Part shown: one piece after another, positions 1-7,506 of the stretch
Layout: each line of letters opens with the position of its first letter
Numbering within the stretch: position 1 is the first letter of the stretch
Assembly (NCBI GenBank): GCA_030619245.1
Contig: JAUXBS010000030.1
Location: forward strand, 1 to 8,883
From: Clostridia bacterium
Lineage (GTDB): Bacteria > UBA6262 > WVXT01 > JAUXBS01
Reading direction: 5' to 3'
DNA length: 8,883 nt
Notes under the pieces: generated by a model
What the model was told of the DNA's origin: nothing
The model's input: only the letters and a program-made list of their open reading frames with translations
Database searches by the model: none
Program-made: the position numbers and the translations under genes

Positions 1-945
1 CCCCTTATACGACCTGTAAGCCGCAAACAGCAGGCAGGCAATAACCGCAGTTGAAAACAGGACTACAGGGTCCAGGATTGTAGTGGAAGCACAATACACA
101 TAATCAACATTCAATACAACAGGATACAGCAGTAACCTGATATAATAAACAACCACCCCCGTCATGGTCAGCATAGCGGTTACTATGTTTCCCCCGGGAT
201 ACTGGGCAGGCATGGACACGTTCTTCATAACAGTGAACTTCAATACAATGAACGAAACGACGACCAGCAGGTAACCCGGGTAGTACTTCCCGGCTCTTGA
301 AATAAACTCTTTCCTGTCCTGCTTCCGGTTGAAGCATACATCATACAGTACCAGGACAAGCGGCAGGGTTACCGCCATTTCCTTTGAATACACCGCCAGC
401 GCATAACTCATAATCGATAACAGGTAAACCAGGAACCTGTTCTTCCCCTCCCTCTTAATCCAGCCCGACACAATTATGTACAGGTAAAAAGCAAGCAGGT
501 AAAAGAACAAACTTAACAGGTCCTCGCGGAAGCTTATCCCGAGTACTGCCTCGGACTGTACCGGGTGCACTGCAAACAATAAACCGGCCACTAAAGCTAT
601 TATCCTGTCTTTGAATAAAACGAGCGCTATCAGAAAAACCAGGATAGCATTGCCCGTATGCAGCAGGAAGTTCGTAAGGTGCCAGCCGAATACATTTAAT
701 TCCCAGAGGGCGTAGTCAACAAAGAAGGACAGGGTGCAGACAGGCCTGTACGTCCTTTCCTTGCTCAGGTCAAAGTACCTGGGGGTTAACAACCCGGGGA
801 GCTGTTTAAAATCCCTTATGAAATGGTTGTCCGATACAAAAGGCACATCATCATAAACAAATGCATTCCTGAAGGAATTTGCATATACGATTGATGATAC
901 AACTACAATCAAACCGATAACCAGCGCTCTGTAATTTGTTTTCAC
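1..945 (-). CDS. Partial TMTC-like GT-C glycosyltransferase (DUF1736-type), N-terminal 315 residues
   Basis: This is the last gene of the operon visible here. It begins with GTG at 945 and runs in frame off the left edge, so its C-terminus (probably TPRs, as in its paralogues) is outside the window. The protein starts with a membrane segment (about residues 8-24), then the extracytoplasmic motif NAFVYDD with the acidic pair at 32-33, HPVQSE at 127-132 followed by a polytopic region, and SKEMAVTLPLVLVLYD at 187-202. The same landmarks in the same order occur in the proteins at 942-2675 and 5077-7182, so it is a paralogue. In this superfamily the acidic residue(s) of the first loop serve catalysis in transfer of a sugar from a polyprenyl-phosphate donor; that role here is inference. 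The GTG overlaps the upstream stop as GTGA. A GGGAG ribosome-binding site at 953-957, seven bases upstream, supports this start. Confidence 0.9.
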   Translation of the reverse strand, partial: MKTNYRALVIGLIVVVSSIVYANSFRNAFVYDDVPFVSDNHFIRDFKQLPGLLTPRYFDLSKERTYRPVCTLSFFVDYALWELNVFGWHLTNFLLHTGNAILVFLIALVLFKDRIIALVAGLLFAVHPVQSEAVLGISFREDLLSLFFYLLAFYLYIIVSGWIKREGKNRFLVYLLSIMSYALAVYSKEMAVTLPLVLVLYDVCFNRKQDRKEFISRAGKYYPGYLLVVVSFIVLKFTVMKNVSMPAQYPGGNIVTAMLTMTGVVVYYIRLLLYPVVLNVDYVYCASTTILDPVVLFSTAVIACLLFAAYRSYKG

Positions 946-2675
946 CTGTCCGCTCCCATTTTATTAATTTCCCCTTTAATTAACCCCGCATCAGGCGCAT
1001 CGGGATACACCTGCAGGTACTTCTTCCAGTAAATCAACGCCCGCTTTTCATCCTTCATCATTTTATAAACCAGCCCCAGGTTCTTGTACACGCTTTTGTG
1101 TTCAGGGTTGATATCTATTACCTTCTCAAATTCACTTATTGCTTCTTCAAGCATGCCTTTTGCAGCATATACTATACCCAGGTTATTCAGGGCATCATGA
1201 TAATCAGCTTTCAGGGCAAGCGCGTTTTTGTAACAGACAATCGCCCTATCGTAAAACCCCTTCTTGTAGTATATGATTCCCAGATTATCCTGGCTGCTCG
1301 CCGCCATGGGATTGAGCCTGACGCTTTCCTCGTAATGTTTCATGGCATTATCATAATCATCCTGCCTGTCATAATAGGCGCCAAGGTTATTGCGCGCCCT
1401 GAAACTGTCGGGGCATACTTTTACATTCTTTGACCACAGGGAGTACTCGTCCTTCCAGTCACCGTTTCTTTTCAGTATGCGCATAAAAGAGAATATAAGG
1501 ACCAATACCAGCAATACAGCAAGCGCTTCCCTGAACCGTTTAACGGGAAACTTCCCGGGGGGCATATTCCATAAACCGTGAACAAGGACAGCTATAACCA
1601 GAGAGAAACCGACGCCCGGCAGGTAAAGCCGGTGCTCATTCATTATAATTATCAGCGGTACCACGCTTGACGTGGGAATAAGGGTAATGAAAAACCAGAA
1701 TATCCCGAAGGACAGCGCTTTTGACTTCCTGTAGAGCTTTAAGGCAGCGAACAGGGCCAGGGCAATCACGGCTGTTGAGAACATTACACGCAGCTCAAAA
1801 AATGAATGTGATAAAAGGATTCTCCTTTCCACCGCAAGGTTCACCGGGTAGAAAAGCAATTTTATGTAATTCATCATAACCCTTGTCTGTGTCAGCAGGT
1901 AAGTCAGGGGGGTCTTTGTATCATCCGGCGGATTAAGGTTCTTAACCAGTAAAACCCTGAAAACCAGGTAAATGCCAAGCAGTATGAAAAACGGCAGGTG
2001 CTGTTTCAGCGCATTCTTCAGGAAGGCGGCCTTCCTGCCGCCTGATATGAAATAATAATCGTAAAGGCAAAGCATCACCGGCAGGGTAAACACAAGTTCC
2101 TTTGTAAGCACTCCCGCCACAAACGCTCCAATCGCCCCTGAATAATAGATTAATTTACCCGGCCCGGACGCCTTGTGCTTTATGAACAGGAACAAGGCCA
2201 ACAGCATGAAGAACGTTGCAAGGATTGACGACCTGGCATGGATGTAGTTAACTGCCTCCGAATGGACAGGATGCATGACGAATGCCAGCGCCGCGATAAA
2301 CGGCACTATTTTATTCTTCCCAAAATCCCCCGTCATACCCACAACAAAATATATCAACAACCCGTTCAATATATGGAACAGCAGGTTAAAGATATGATAA
2401 CCTGCGGGGTTTAACCCCCCGATATAATAATTCAACATAAAAGATATATCCAGCAGGGGGCGGTAGCCCAGGTCGTTGATTTCCCCTTCACCGGCTATCA
2501 CCGCTTTGAAGAAACCCGGGATGTTCCTTATATCCCTTATAGCTTCGTTTTTAACAAAAGCGCTCATATCATCATAATGAAACGCATTGTTTAAGGAGTT
2601 TAAGTATACTATTAACGGAAGCAGGAGCAGGAGTGTTATTAAAAACCATTTTTTGTTCAGCAGTCCCTGTTTCAT
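942..2675 (-). CDS. TMTC-like GT-C membrane glycosyltransferase with C-terminal TPRs (577 aa)
   Basis: This is a two-part protein. Residues 1-400 form a multi-spanning membrane domain of the TMTC/DUF1736 kind: first membrane helix at about 10-28, then FHYDD with the acidic pair at 35-36, HPVHSEAV at 135-142, TKELVFTLPV at 191-200 and NEHRLYLPG at 346-354. Residues about 424-560 carry four TPRs (for example NNLGAYYDRQDDYDNAMKHY), ending with WKKYLQVYPDAPDAG, a tail shared with the paralogues. The family transfers a sugar, mannose in the eukaryotic members, from a lipid-linked donor to proteins on the outer face of the membrane; the sugar and acceptor here are unknown. Its ATG overlaps the stop of the preceding DUF2723 gene (ATGA), with no strong ribosome-binding site, which suggests translational coupling. 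It has the shortest TPR tract of the three complete members. Confidence 0.9.
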   Translation of the reverse strand: MKQGLLNKKWFLITLLLLLPLIVYLNSLNNAFHYDDMSAFVKNEAIRDIRNIPGFFKAVIAGEGEINDLGYRPLLDISFMLNYYIGGLNPAGYHIFNLLFHILNGLLIYFVVGMTGDFGKNKIVPFIAALAFVMHPVHSEAVNYIHARSSILATFFMLLALFLFIKHKASGPGKLIYYSGAIGAFVAGVLTKELVFTLPVMLCLYDYYFISGGRKAAFLKNALKQHLPFFILLGIYLVFRVLLVKNLNPPDDTKTPLTYLLTQTRVMMNYIKLLFYPVNLAVERRILLSHSFFELRVMFSTAVIALALFAALKLYRKSKALSFGIFWFFITLIPTSSVVPLIIIMNEHRLYLPGVGFSLVIAVLVHGLWNMPPGKFPVKRFREALAVLLVLVLIFSFMRILKRNGDWKDEYSLWSKNVKVCPDSFRARNNLGAYYDRQDDYDNAMKHYEESVRLNPMAASSQDNLGIIYYKKGFYDRAIVCYKNALALKADYHDALNNLGIVYAAKGMLEEAISEFEKVIDINPEHKSVYKNLGLVYKMMKDEKRALIYWKKYLQVYPDAPDAGLIKGEINKMGADR

Positions 2676-5080
2676 TTTATCTTTTCAATTTCCTTCCTCA
2701 CCAGCCCGGCATCAGGCGCGTCCGGGCTGAATTTCAAGTATTCTTCCCAGTGCTCGACTGTTTCCCTATGCTTTCCTTTTTTAAAGTAAAGTATACCTAT
2801 ATTCTTATGAGCTGATAAATGAGCGGGATTCAGGGAGAGTTCCTTCTTATACTCCCTGATTGCCTCCTCAATCCGCCCTTTCTTATCATAGGCATAACCA
2901 AGCTGGTAATGGACTTCACTGTAATCAGGGTTTATCCTCTCCACTTCCCTGAATTCGCTTATGGCTTTATCCCAGTCCTTGTCCAGATAGCCAATAGCCA
3001 GGTTATAATGAGCCCCTAAATAATCAGGGTCTATTTTTATTGCCTCCCTGAACAATCCGGCGGATTCTTCAAAATCACCCTTACCCTGGTATATATTGCC
3101 GAGGTTGTTGTAAACCTCTACATAATCAGGTTTCTTGTCCAGGGCTAAACGGTAATTCCTGATTGCCTGTTCCACATCACCCTGCTCCGTGTATAATGAC
3201 GCCAGGACCGAGTTTAACTCGGCATTATCAGGTTCAACCCCTGATAGTTTCCTGTAGGAATTAATAACCTCATCCCGGTTGCCCATTTCCTTATGGCAGG
3301 ATATAAGCCCCCTGTAACCGGCGCTGTTTGAACGGTCAATCTCAACCAGCCTGCCGTACGCCTTTAACGCAGCCTCAATCAACCCCTCTTCAAAGTACAC
3401 GTAGCCGATATTCTGCAGAAGCCACGGTATGTCATGCGCGATATCGAATGCCCTGTCAAACTCCTGTTTGCCCCTCTCCTTCATGCCCTTCCCGAAATAA
3501 AACAACCCAAGCGTAAACGGATACCTTGCCGTTATCCCCCTGGTCCAGAAATCCTTGTAAATGGAATCATCCTCAAGCCCCCTCTTCTCATAACCGCGCC
3601 ACCATACCGGTTCACTGTCAGGTTCACAGCCCTCCCCCATAACCTTATAAACAAAACCCAGGTGTTTCTTGTCCTTATCCCGGTTCATCAGTACCGCATG
3701 GTAAACAGGCTTGCCGGAATTTTTATCATACACGTCATTAAAGAGTAAACCATAAGGGTCCCTCATGCTCACGTCAGGCCTGAGCTTCTCAACGTGCTTC
3801 AGGTAAAGCATGGGGAACACAACCCCGTCATCGGCAGCAAGATTTAAAAATGCGTCTTTTTCAAGGTTCTTCAGCATGTTCCTTCCGAAATCATACATGA
3901 AGTAATGCCTGCTCAGGTTATTCCTGTAAAAGTTGCCTGCCAGCGAAACAAGCGGGACGCACAGGGCGGCAAACAGGACCACCTTTTTAAAAATAACTTT
4001 GTCTTTAATCAACTCTATAAAGTACATAAACCCGCAACATATCCACAGGGCGCTTATAAGGTAAGCCGGAAGGTAATAAACTTCAACCACCCCCCTGTAA
4101 ACAGGGTTGAACCCGAACTGCAGCATAAGGACCGCAGAAAAACCATTTAGCAGGAATATCAAAAGTGAAGTTATGAAAACTTTCCTTTGCCTCTTGAACA
4201 GCCATACAAGCCCCGGGAGCCCGGCAAACCACGTAAACAGGGGGAACTGCCGTATAACCTTGTTGAAGAAATCACCCGCAAACAACAGCTTCGTATCAAG
4301 CCCGACTGATTTAGCTGTCTCAAACGCCCTGTACTGCAGCCGCATCAAATGCCTTATGAACCCTGAAACAGTTTCAGGGTTGCCCCAGTCAAGGGGAGGA
4401 TTTGCGGTTGACCTTATAATCAGGTAGAAGTATATGGACACGCCCAGCAGGAAGAACAATAACAAGGTAAAACCGGTACGGAGCGCCCCGGAATACGGCT
4501 TCGCATTATCAGGGTTTCCCTCTTCCTTCTTCCCGCGGTTAAGCCGGATAAACAACACGTAAACCGGTAAAGCCAGGGCAAGCAAGTAGTGATTGGACAT
4601 GCCAAGCCCGAAAATAAAGGCAAGCAGGAATAAATAACTATCCTCCCTGTTCTCCCCCCATAACAGCAGGATGTAATAAGTCAGGAACATGAAGAAAGCA
4701 TTCAGGGTATAAACTTCCGCCATGACGGACTGTGACCAGAATACCCTTGAAAAAGCGCCTGCAAGGCTGAAGCAGAACGAAAGCAGGTAATTCCCGGTCA
4801 CCTTAAGCATTATAAGGTATAGTAACATAATGGCTGCAACACCGAAGAAGCATGAAAGCGCGTTAACCCTGTACGCAATGCTTCCAAACGGCAGAAATGA
4901 AAACAGTTTCCCGAGAATGCAGTAAAGGGGATAACCGGGGGGGTGAGCCGAACCCAGGGTATACGCAGCCGTGATGAACTCAGGGCTGTCACCGGGATAA
5001 ATACTGGGGCAAAGCGAAAGCATGTACACTATAAATGTTATTGCTCCCGCTAAAAGACAAAAAAGCCATTGTTTTTTCAT
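2672..5080 (-). CDS. DUF2723-family GT-C membrane protein with eight C-terminal TPRs (802 aa)
   Basis: The N-terminus matches the DUF2723 pattern: a membrane helix, then YPGDSPEFITAAYTLG from residue 28 and HPPGYPLY at 46-53, then RVNALS at 71-76, WSQSVMAEVYTLN at 115-127, NHYLLALALP at 163-172 and NPPLDWGNPET at 227-237. About ten membrane spans end near residue 380. A soluble part (about 385-520) follows, then roughly eight TPRs (520-790) and the tail HWEEYLKFSPDAPDAG. DUF2723 proteins are placed in the GT-C superfamily near protein O-mannosyltransferases and are known from Bacteroidetes and other phyla; the substrate here cannot be read from sequence. The third TPR from the end is short (around GYLDKDWDKAISEF, 698-710), a deletion shared with the 701-aa paralogue. 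Both gene boundaries are four-base ATGA overlaps, so it is translated as the second gene of one operon. Confidence 0.92.
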   Translation of the reverse strand: MKKQWLFCLLAGAITFIVYMLSLCPSIYPGDSPEFITAAYTLGSAHPPGYPLYCILGKLFSFLPFGSIAYRVNALSCFFGVAAIMLLYLIMLKVTGNYLLSFCFSLAGAFSRVFWSQSVMAEVYTLNAFFMFLTYYILLLWGENREDSYLFLLAFIFGLGMSNHYLLALALPVYVLFIRLNRGKKEEGNPDNAKPYSGALRTGFTLLLFFLLGVSIYFYLIIRSTANPPLDWGNPETVSGFIRHLMRLQYRAFETAKSVGLDTKLLFAGDFFNKVIRQFPLFTWFAGLPGLVWLFKRQRKVFITSLLIFLLNGFSAVLMLQFGFNPVYRGVVEVYYLPAYLISALWICCGFMYFIELIKDKVIFKKVVLFAALCVPLVSLAGNFYRNNLSRHYFMYDFGRNMLKNLEKDAFLNLAADDGVVFPMLYLKHVEKLRPDVSMRDPYGLLFNDVYDKNSGKPVYHAVLMNRDKDKKHLGFVYKVMGEGCEPDSEPVWWRGYEKRGLEDDSIYKDFWTRGITARYPFTLGLFYFGKGMKERGKQEFDRAFDIAHDIPWLLQNIGYVYFEEGLIEAALKAYGRLVEIDRSNSAGYRGLISCHKEMGNRDEVINSYRKLSGVEPDNAELNSVLASLYTEQGDVEQAIRNYRLALDKKPDYVEVYNNLGNIYQGKGDFEESAGLFREAIKIDPDYLGAHYNLAIGYLDKDWDKAISEFREVERINPDYSEVHYQLGYAYDKKGRIEEAIREYKKELSLNPAHLSAHKNIGILYFKKGKHRETVEHWEEYLKFSPDAPDAGLVRKEIEKIK

Positions 5081-7182
5081 TGTCTTTCCAGTCTGTTTAT
5101 TTCTTTCCTTATTGATTCAGCATCAGGCGCGTCAGGGGCAAGTTCAAGGTACTTCCTCCATTTATGAACCGCTTTCTTATTATCACCCTTGCCGTGGTAC
5201 AGTATTCCCAGGTTCTTGTATGAGGATCCGTATCCGGGGTTAAGCTCTATTTCCTTCAGGTATTCATTGATTGCAGCCTCCGCCTGTCCCGAATTCTGGT
5301 ACGCTATGGCAAGGTTATAGTGAAGTTCCTTCTGGCCCGGCTTCAAACTGCAGGCTGTTTCAAGGTGGCTTATCATTTTATTCCAGTCCTTACTGCTGTA
5401 GCACATCCCCAGGTTGAAATGCGAATCAAAGTACTCCGGATTTATTTCTATTGCCTTTTTAAACTCCTCAATTGCCTGCCTGGCAAGCCCCTTCTTCCTG
5501 TACATAACTCCAAGGTTGTTATATGCCTCAAAATGACCGGGGTTCTTCTCCGTTGCGAGCCTGTAGTTTTTTTCCGCCTCATCATAGTTTTCCATCATAC
5601 TATAAGTTGATGCAAGGTTGAAGTACGCGTCAGCGGAATCAGGGTTCCTGGCTATAGACTCCCTGTACCTGTTAAGAGCTTCTCCGTAATCCCCCTTCTT
5701 GTAGTAAAGGTTCCCTATTACACTGCTGTCGAGCTCGTAGTCAGGGTCGAGCCTCCTGACCAGTTCAAACTGTTCGTTTGCCTTATCAAACAACCCCAGC
5801 TTCCCATAAACGATTCCAAGGTTATAATACGTGCCGGCGTCATTGGGCCTGATGGCCTTCGCCTTATTGAACTGCTCTATTGCCTCCTCATAACGCTCTT
5901 CCTTTACATAAGCGTTCCCGAGGTTGTTATACGCCCTTGGATTATCCGGAAACCTCCGCGCGACAGAAGCCCACAGCGTAATCCCCGTCTTCCAGTCCGC
6001 ATTCCTGTTTACCGTTATAACAGAAAATAAAAGCAGAACAACCGCAGCGCCCGCGACAACCGCCTTCCCTGCGGCTGAACCTTTCCCGGGTATCAACCTG
6101 TAAACCCGTGTAACCAGCATGGCCATAATCATACAGAAACCGAGAGAGGGGATGTACAGGTATCTTTCCGATATAATAATACCAAACGGCACGATATTTG
6201 AAACCGGCGCCAGTGTCAGGAAAAAATAAAATACCCCAAAAGCCGCCTTTCTGGAACGCCCTGCCAGTATGATACTCCCCGCAATGACTGCCAGGACAGC
6301 TATAATTGAAGTGAGTATCCCCTTGTCAAGGATTGATGTGGAAACCAGGATATTATAGTCAGCGCACAGGTTCACCGGGACAAAGAGCAGTCTTATGTAA
6401 ACCAGCAGTACCTTGCAGAAGGTCATCAGTATACTGACCACCCCCCCTTCCGGATACCCCCTGGCTATCGGGCCAACGCTAAAGAAGGCAAACCTTACCA
6501 CCAGGAACACCAGGGCTGTTATGAAGTACCCTGCATACCTCCGTATCGACTGCGGCTTCAATACAGCCTTCCCTGATACGAAACAGTAATCATAGAGTAT
6601 TAAAACAAGGGGCAGCGTTATTGCCATCTCCTTCGAAAACAATGCAGCCAGGAAGGAAAGTATTGAAAGTACGTAGTATACCCTGCCGGCCGGCTTTGAA
6701 TTCACCTGCCTGATATAAAGGAAGAACGCCAGGAAGAAGAAAACACCGGACACCAGGTCCGTCCTCCCGCAAATCCAGGTTACAGATTCAGTATGGACGG
6801 GATGAACCGCAAAGAACAGCCCCGCAAGCAATGCGGTAAGCCTTTCCCTGAAGGTCAGCTTCATAATCAGGTAAACCAGTATGGTGGCAATGATATGGAA
6901 GAAAAGGTTCCCGAGGTGGTACCCCCAGGCCTCTGACTTGCTGATGAAGTAATTTACAAAGTATGAAAACGTTATAACCGGCCAGTAGGACCTTTCCCTT
7001 GAACCCTTGAAATAATTCTCATTGTTAAGAAGTTCCTTTACATTGGAAAAGTCGCTCAGGAAAGCATTGTCCCTGACTATGAAAATATCATCATAAACAA
7101 ATGAGTTTCTAAATATGTTTATGAATACCAGGGACGCCACAATCACAAGCAGTATTATTATCTTATAATCCTTCTTAACCAT
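5077..7182 (-). CDS. TMTC-like GT-C membrane glycosyltransferase with eight TPRs (701 aa), first gene of the operon
   Basis: The membrane domain (residues 1-400) has the TMTC-like landmarks: first helix at 8-23, NSFVYDD with the acidic pair at 31-32, AVHPVHTESVTW at 125-136, GRTD at 139-142, FSKEMAITLPLVLILYD at 182-198 and SERYLYIPSLGF at 338-349. About eight TPRs follow from residue 414 to 688; they include a shortened repeat (CYSSKDWNKMISHL) and end with HKWRKYLELAPDAPDAE. The length and order fit bacterial TPR-bearing relatives of eukaryotic TMTC O-mannosyltransferases. The start ATG at 7182 is supported by the purine-rich site AGGGGAAGGAG just upstream and by a TATAAT box at 7214-7219. 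The stop overlaps the next start (ATGA). It is closest in its tail to the truncated gene at the right edge of the window, down to a 35-of-36-base identity. Confidence 0.92.
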   Translation of the reverse strand: MVKKDYKIIILLVIVASLVFINIFRNSFVYDDIFIVRDNAFLSDFSNVKELLNNENYFKGSRERSYWPVITFSYFVNYFISKSEAWGYHLGNLFFHIIATILVYLIMKLTFRERLTALLAGLFFAVHPVHTESVTWICGRTDLVSGVFFFLAFFLYIRQVNSKPAGRVYYVLSILSFLAALFSKEMAITLPLVLILYDYCFVSGKAVLKPQSIRRYAGYFITALVFLVVRFAFFSVGPIARGYPEGGVVSILMTFCKVLLVYIRLLFVPVNLCADYNILVSTSILDKGILTSIIAVLAVIAGSIILAGRSRKAAFGVFYFFLTLAPVSNIVPFGIIISERYLYIPSLGFCMIMAMLVTRVYRLIPGKGSAAGKAVVAGAAVVLLLFSVITVNRNADWKTGITLWASVARRFPDNPRAYNNLGNAYVKEERYEEAIEQFNKAKAIRPNDAGTYYNLGIVYGKLGLFDKANEQFELVRRLDPDYELDSSVIGNLYYKKGDYGEALNRYRESIARNPDSADAYFNLASTYSMMENYDEAEKNYRLATEKNPGHFEAYNNLGVMYRKKGLARQAIEEFKKAIEINPEYFDSHFNLGMCYSSKDWNKMISHLETACSLKPGQKELHYNLAIAYQNSGQAEAAINEYLKEIELNPGYGSSYKNLGILYHGKGDNKKAVHKWRKYLELAPDAPDAESIRKEINRLERQ
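5121..5156. repeat. 36-bp DNA segment shared with the truncated paralogue at 8653-8688
   Basis: The stretch encoding the tail KYLELAPDAPDA of the 701-aa protein matches 8653-8688 at 35 of 36 bases (only one G/A difference, which makes Ala versus Val). The corresponding stretches near 2710-2745 and 989-1030 in the other two complete genes are related but clearly more diverged. This is direct observation. The near identity fits recent duplication or gene conversion between array members. Confidence 0.85.
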
Positions 7183-7185
7183 TTA

Positions 7186-7196
7186 CTCCTTCCCCT
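7186..7196 (-). promoter_or_regulatory. Ribosome-binding site of the 701-aa gene
   Basis: On the minus strand the bases are AGGGGAAGGAG, ending three bases before the ATG at 7182; the AGGGG part sits nine bases away. It is the strongest Shine-Dalgarno-like site in the operon and fixes the start of the first gene. The two ATG genes that follow have only weak sites and rely on overlapping stop and start codons. Confidence 0.7.
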
Positions 7197-7213
7197 GTTT
7201 TATAATATAAATT

Positions 7214-7241
7214 ATTATATCAAATTTAGTAATTACTACAA
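7214..7241 (-). promoter_or_regulatory. Putative sigma-70-like promoter of the GT-C/TPR operon
   Basis: On the minus strand a perfect TATAAT (7214-7219) is preceded after 16 bases by TTGTAG (7236-7241), a weak match to TTGACA. Transcription would begin near 7207 and give a leader of about 25 bases. A perfect 10-bp palindrome, AGTAATTACT (7228-7237), lies in the spacer and touches the -35 box; it could be an operator or chance in AT-rich DNA. The promoter sits between the presumed insertion-sequence end and the first gene. Confidence 0.45.
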
Positions 7242-7253
7242 TAAAATTCTATT

Positions 7254-7306
7254 TGTGTGTCAAGCCAATTTAGAAATGTCACCTTCTCACCAAAATAGAA
7301 ATGTCA
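7254..7306. mobile_element. Probable insertion-sequence end with two subterminal repeats
   Basis: The 11-base word TAGAAATGTCA occurs twice in direct orientation (7271-7281 and 7296-7306, 25 bases apart), just inside TGTGTGTCAAGCCAATT. Repeated AGAAATGTC words near the terminus are, from memory, typical of some integrase-type (DDE) insertion sequences in environmental bacteria, where they would be transposase-binding sites. Only one end is present: I found no second copy and no complete transposase, so this is a remnant. The open frame that stops at 7312, directly inside the repeats, may be the end of the element's gene. Confidence 0.45.
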
Positions 7307-7311
7307 TTTTT

Positions 7312-7506
7312 TTAGATAGCAACACTTCGCGAATCCCTTTCGATAAATTCTCCTCTTACATGGTATTTCTGTCGGAGCTGGTATATGGTGTTTTTAAGGG
7401 TTTGTGCGAGGTCGAACTTGAAGAGGTCTCTGTTGTCGGCGAAGAATTGGTTTTCATGAGGATTTGCTTGACAATATATATTCTCTATGGTATTATAGTA
7501 TTGTCC
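7312..7506 (-). pseudogene. Short orphan C-terminal coding remnant, possibly transposase-related
   Basis: This frame is open for 64 codons with no ATG, GTG or TTG in its upstream part and stops six bases before the nearer TAGAAATGTCA repeat. Its last part reads like a real protein (NQFFADNRDLFKFDLAQTL, then KNTIYQLRQKYHVRGEF). Its codons prefer C in the third position (TTC, GAC, AAC, CTC), unlike the AT-rich genes to the right, which argues that this strand once coded. The right part overlaps a strong promoter on the other strand, so only about 7312-7465 is likely genuine. I do not recognise the family. Its position next to a presumed insertion-sequence end is the only reason to suspect a transposase. 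Confidence 0.3.
7468..7496 (+). promoter_or_regulatory. Strong sigma-70-type promoter for the candidate small RNA
   Basis: A perfect TTGACA (7468-7473), a 17-base spacer and TATTAT (7491-7496, one mismatch to TATAAT) form a near-consensus promoter on the plus strand. The expected start is about G7503. It points away from the operon and toward three hairpins and a T-run, with no credible protein gene downstream on that strand. Confidence 0.7.

Noticed and set aside
104..337. Minus-strand 77-codon frame within the leftmost gene
   Set aside because: It lies wholly inside the partial GT-C gene, which is clearly coding in another frame with conserved motifs.
3434..3748. Plus-strand open frames antisense to the DUF2723 gene (also 4107-4427)
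   Set aside because: They are antisense shadows of a TPR and membrane-domain gene with known family motifs, with no start signals of their own.
5121..5156. Attachment-site-like direct repeat pair (5121-5156 and 8653-8688) bounding the 701-aa gene and island
   Set aside because: Both copies lie at the homologous position inside paralogous coding sequences, so common ancestry explains them without site-specific integration.
7202..7218. AT-only dyad ATAATA...TATTAT near the operon promoter
   Set aside because: It is low complexity, overlaps the -10 box and is expected by chance in DNA this AT-rich.
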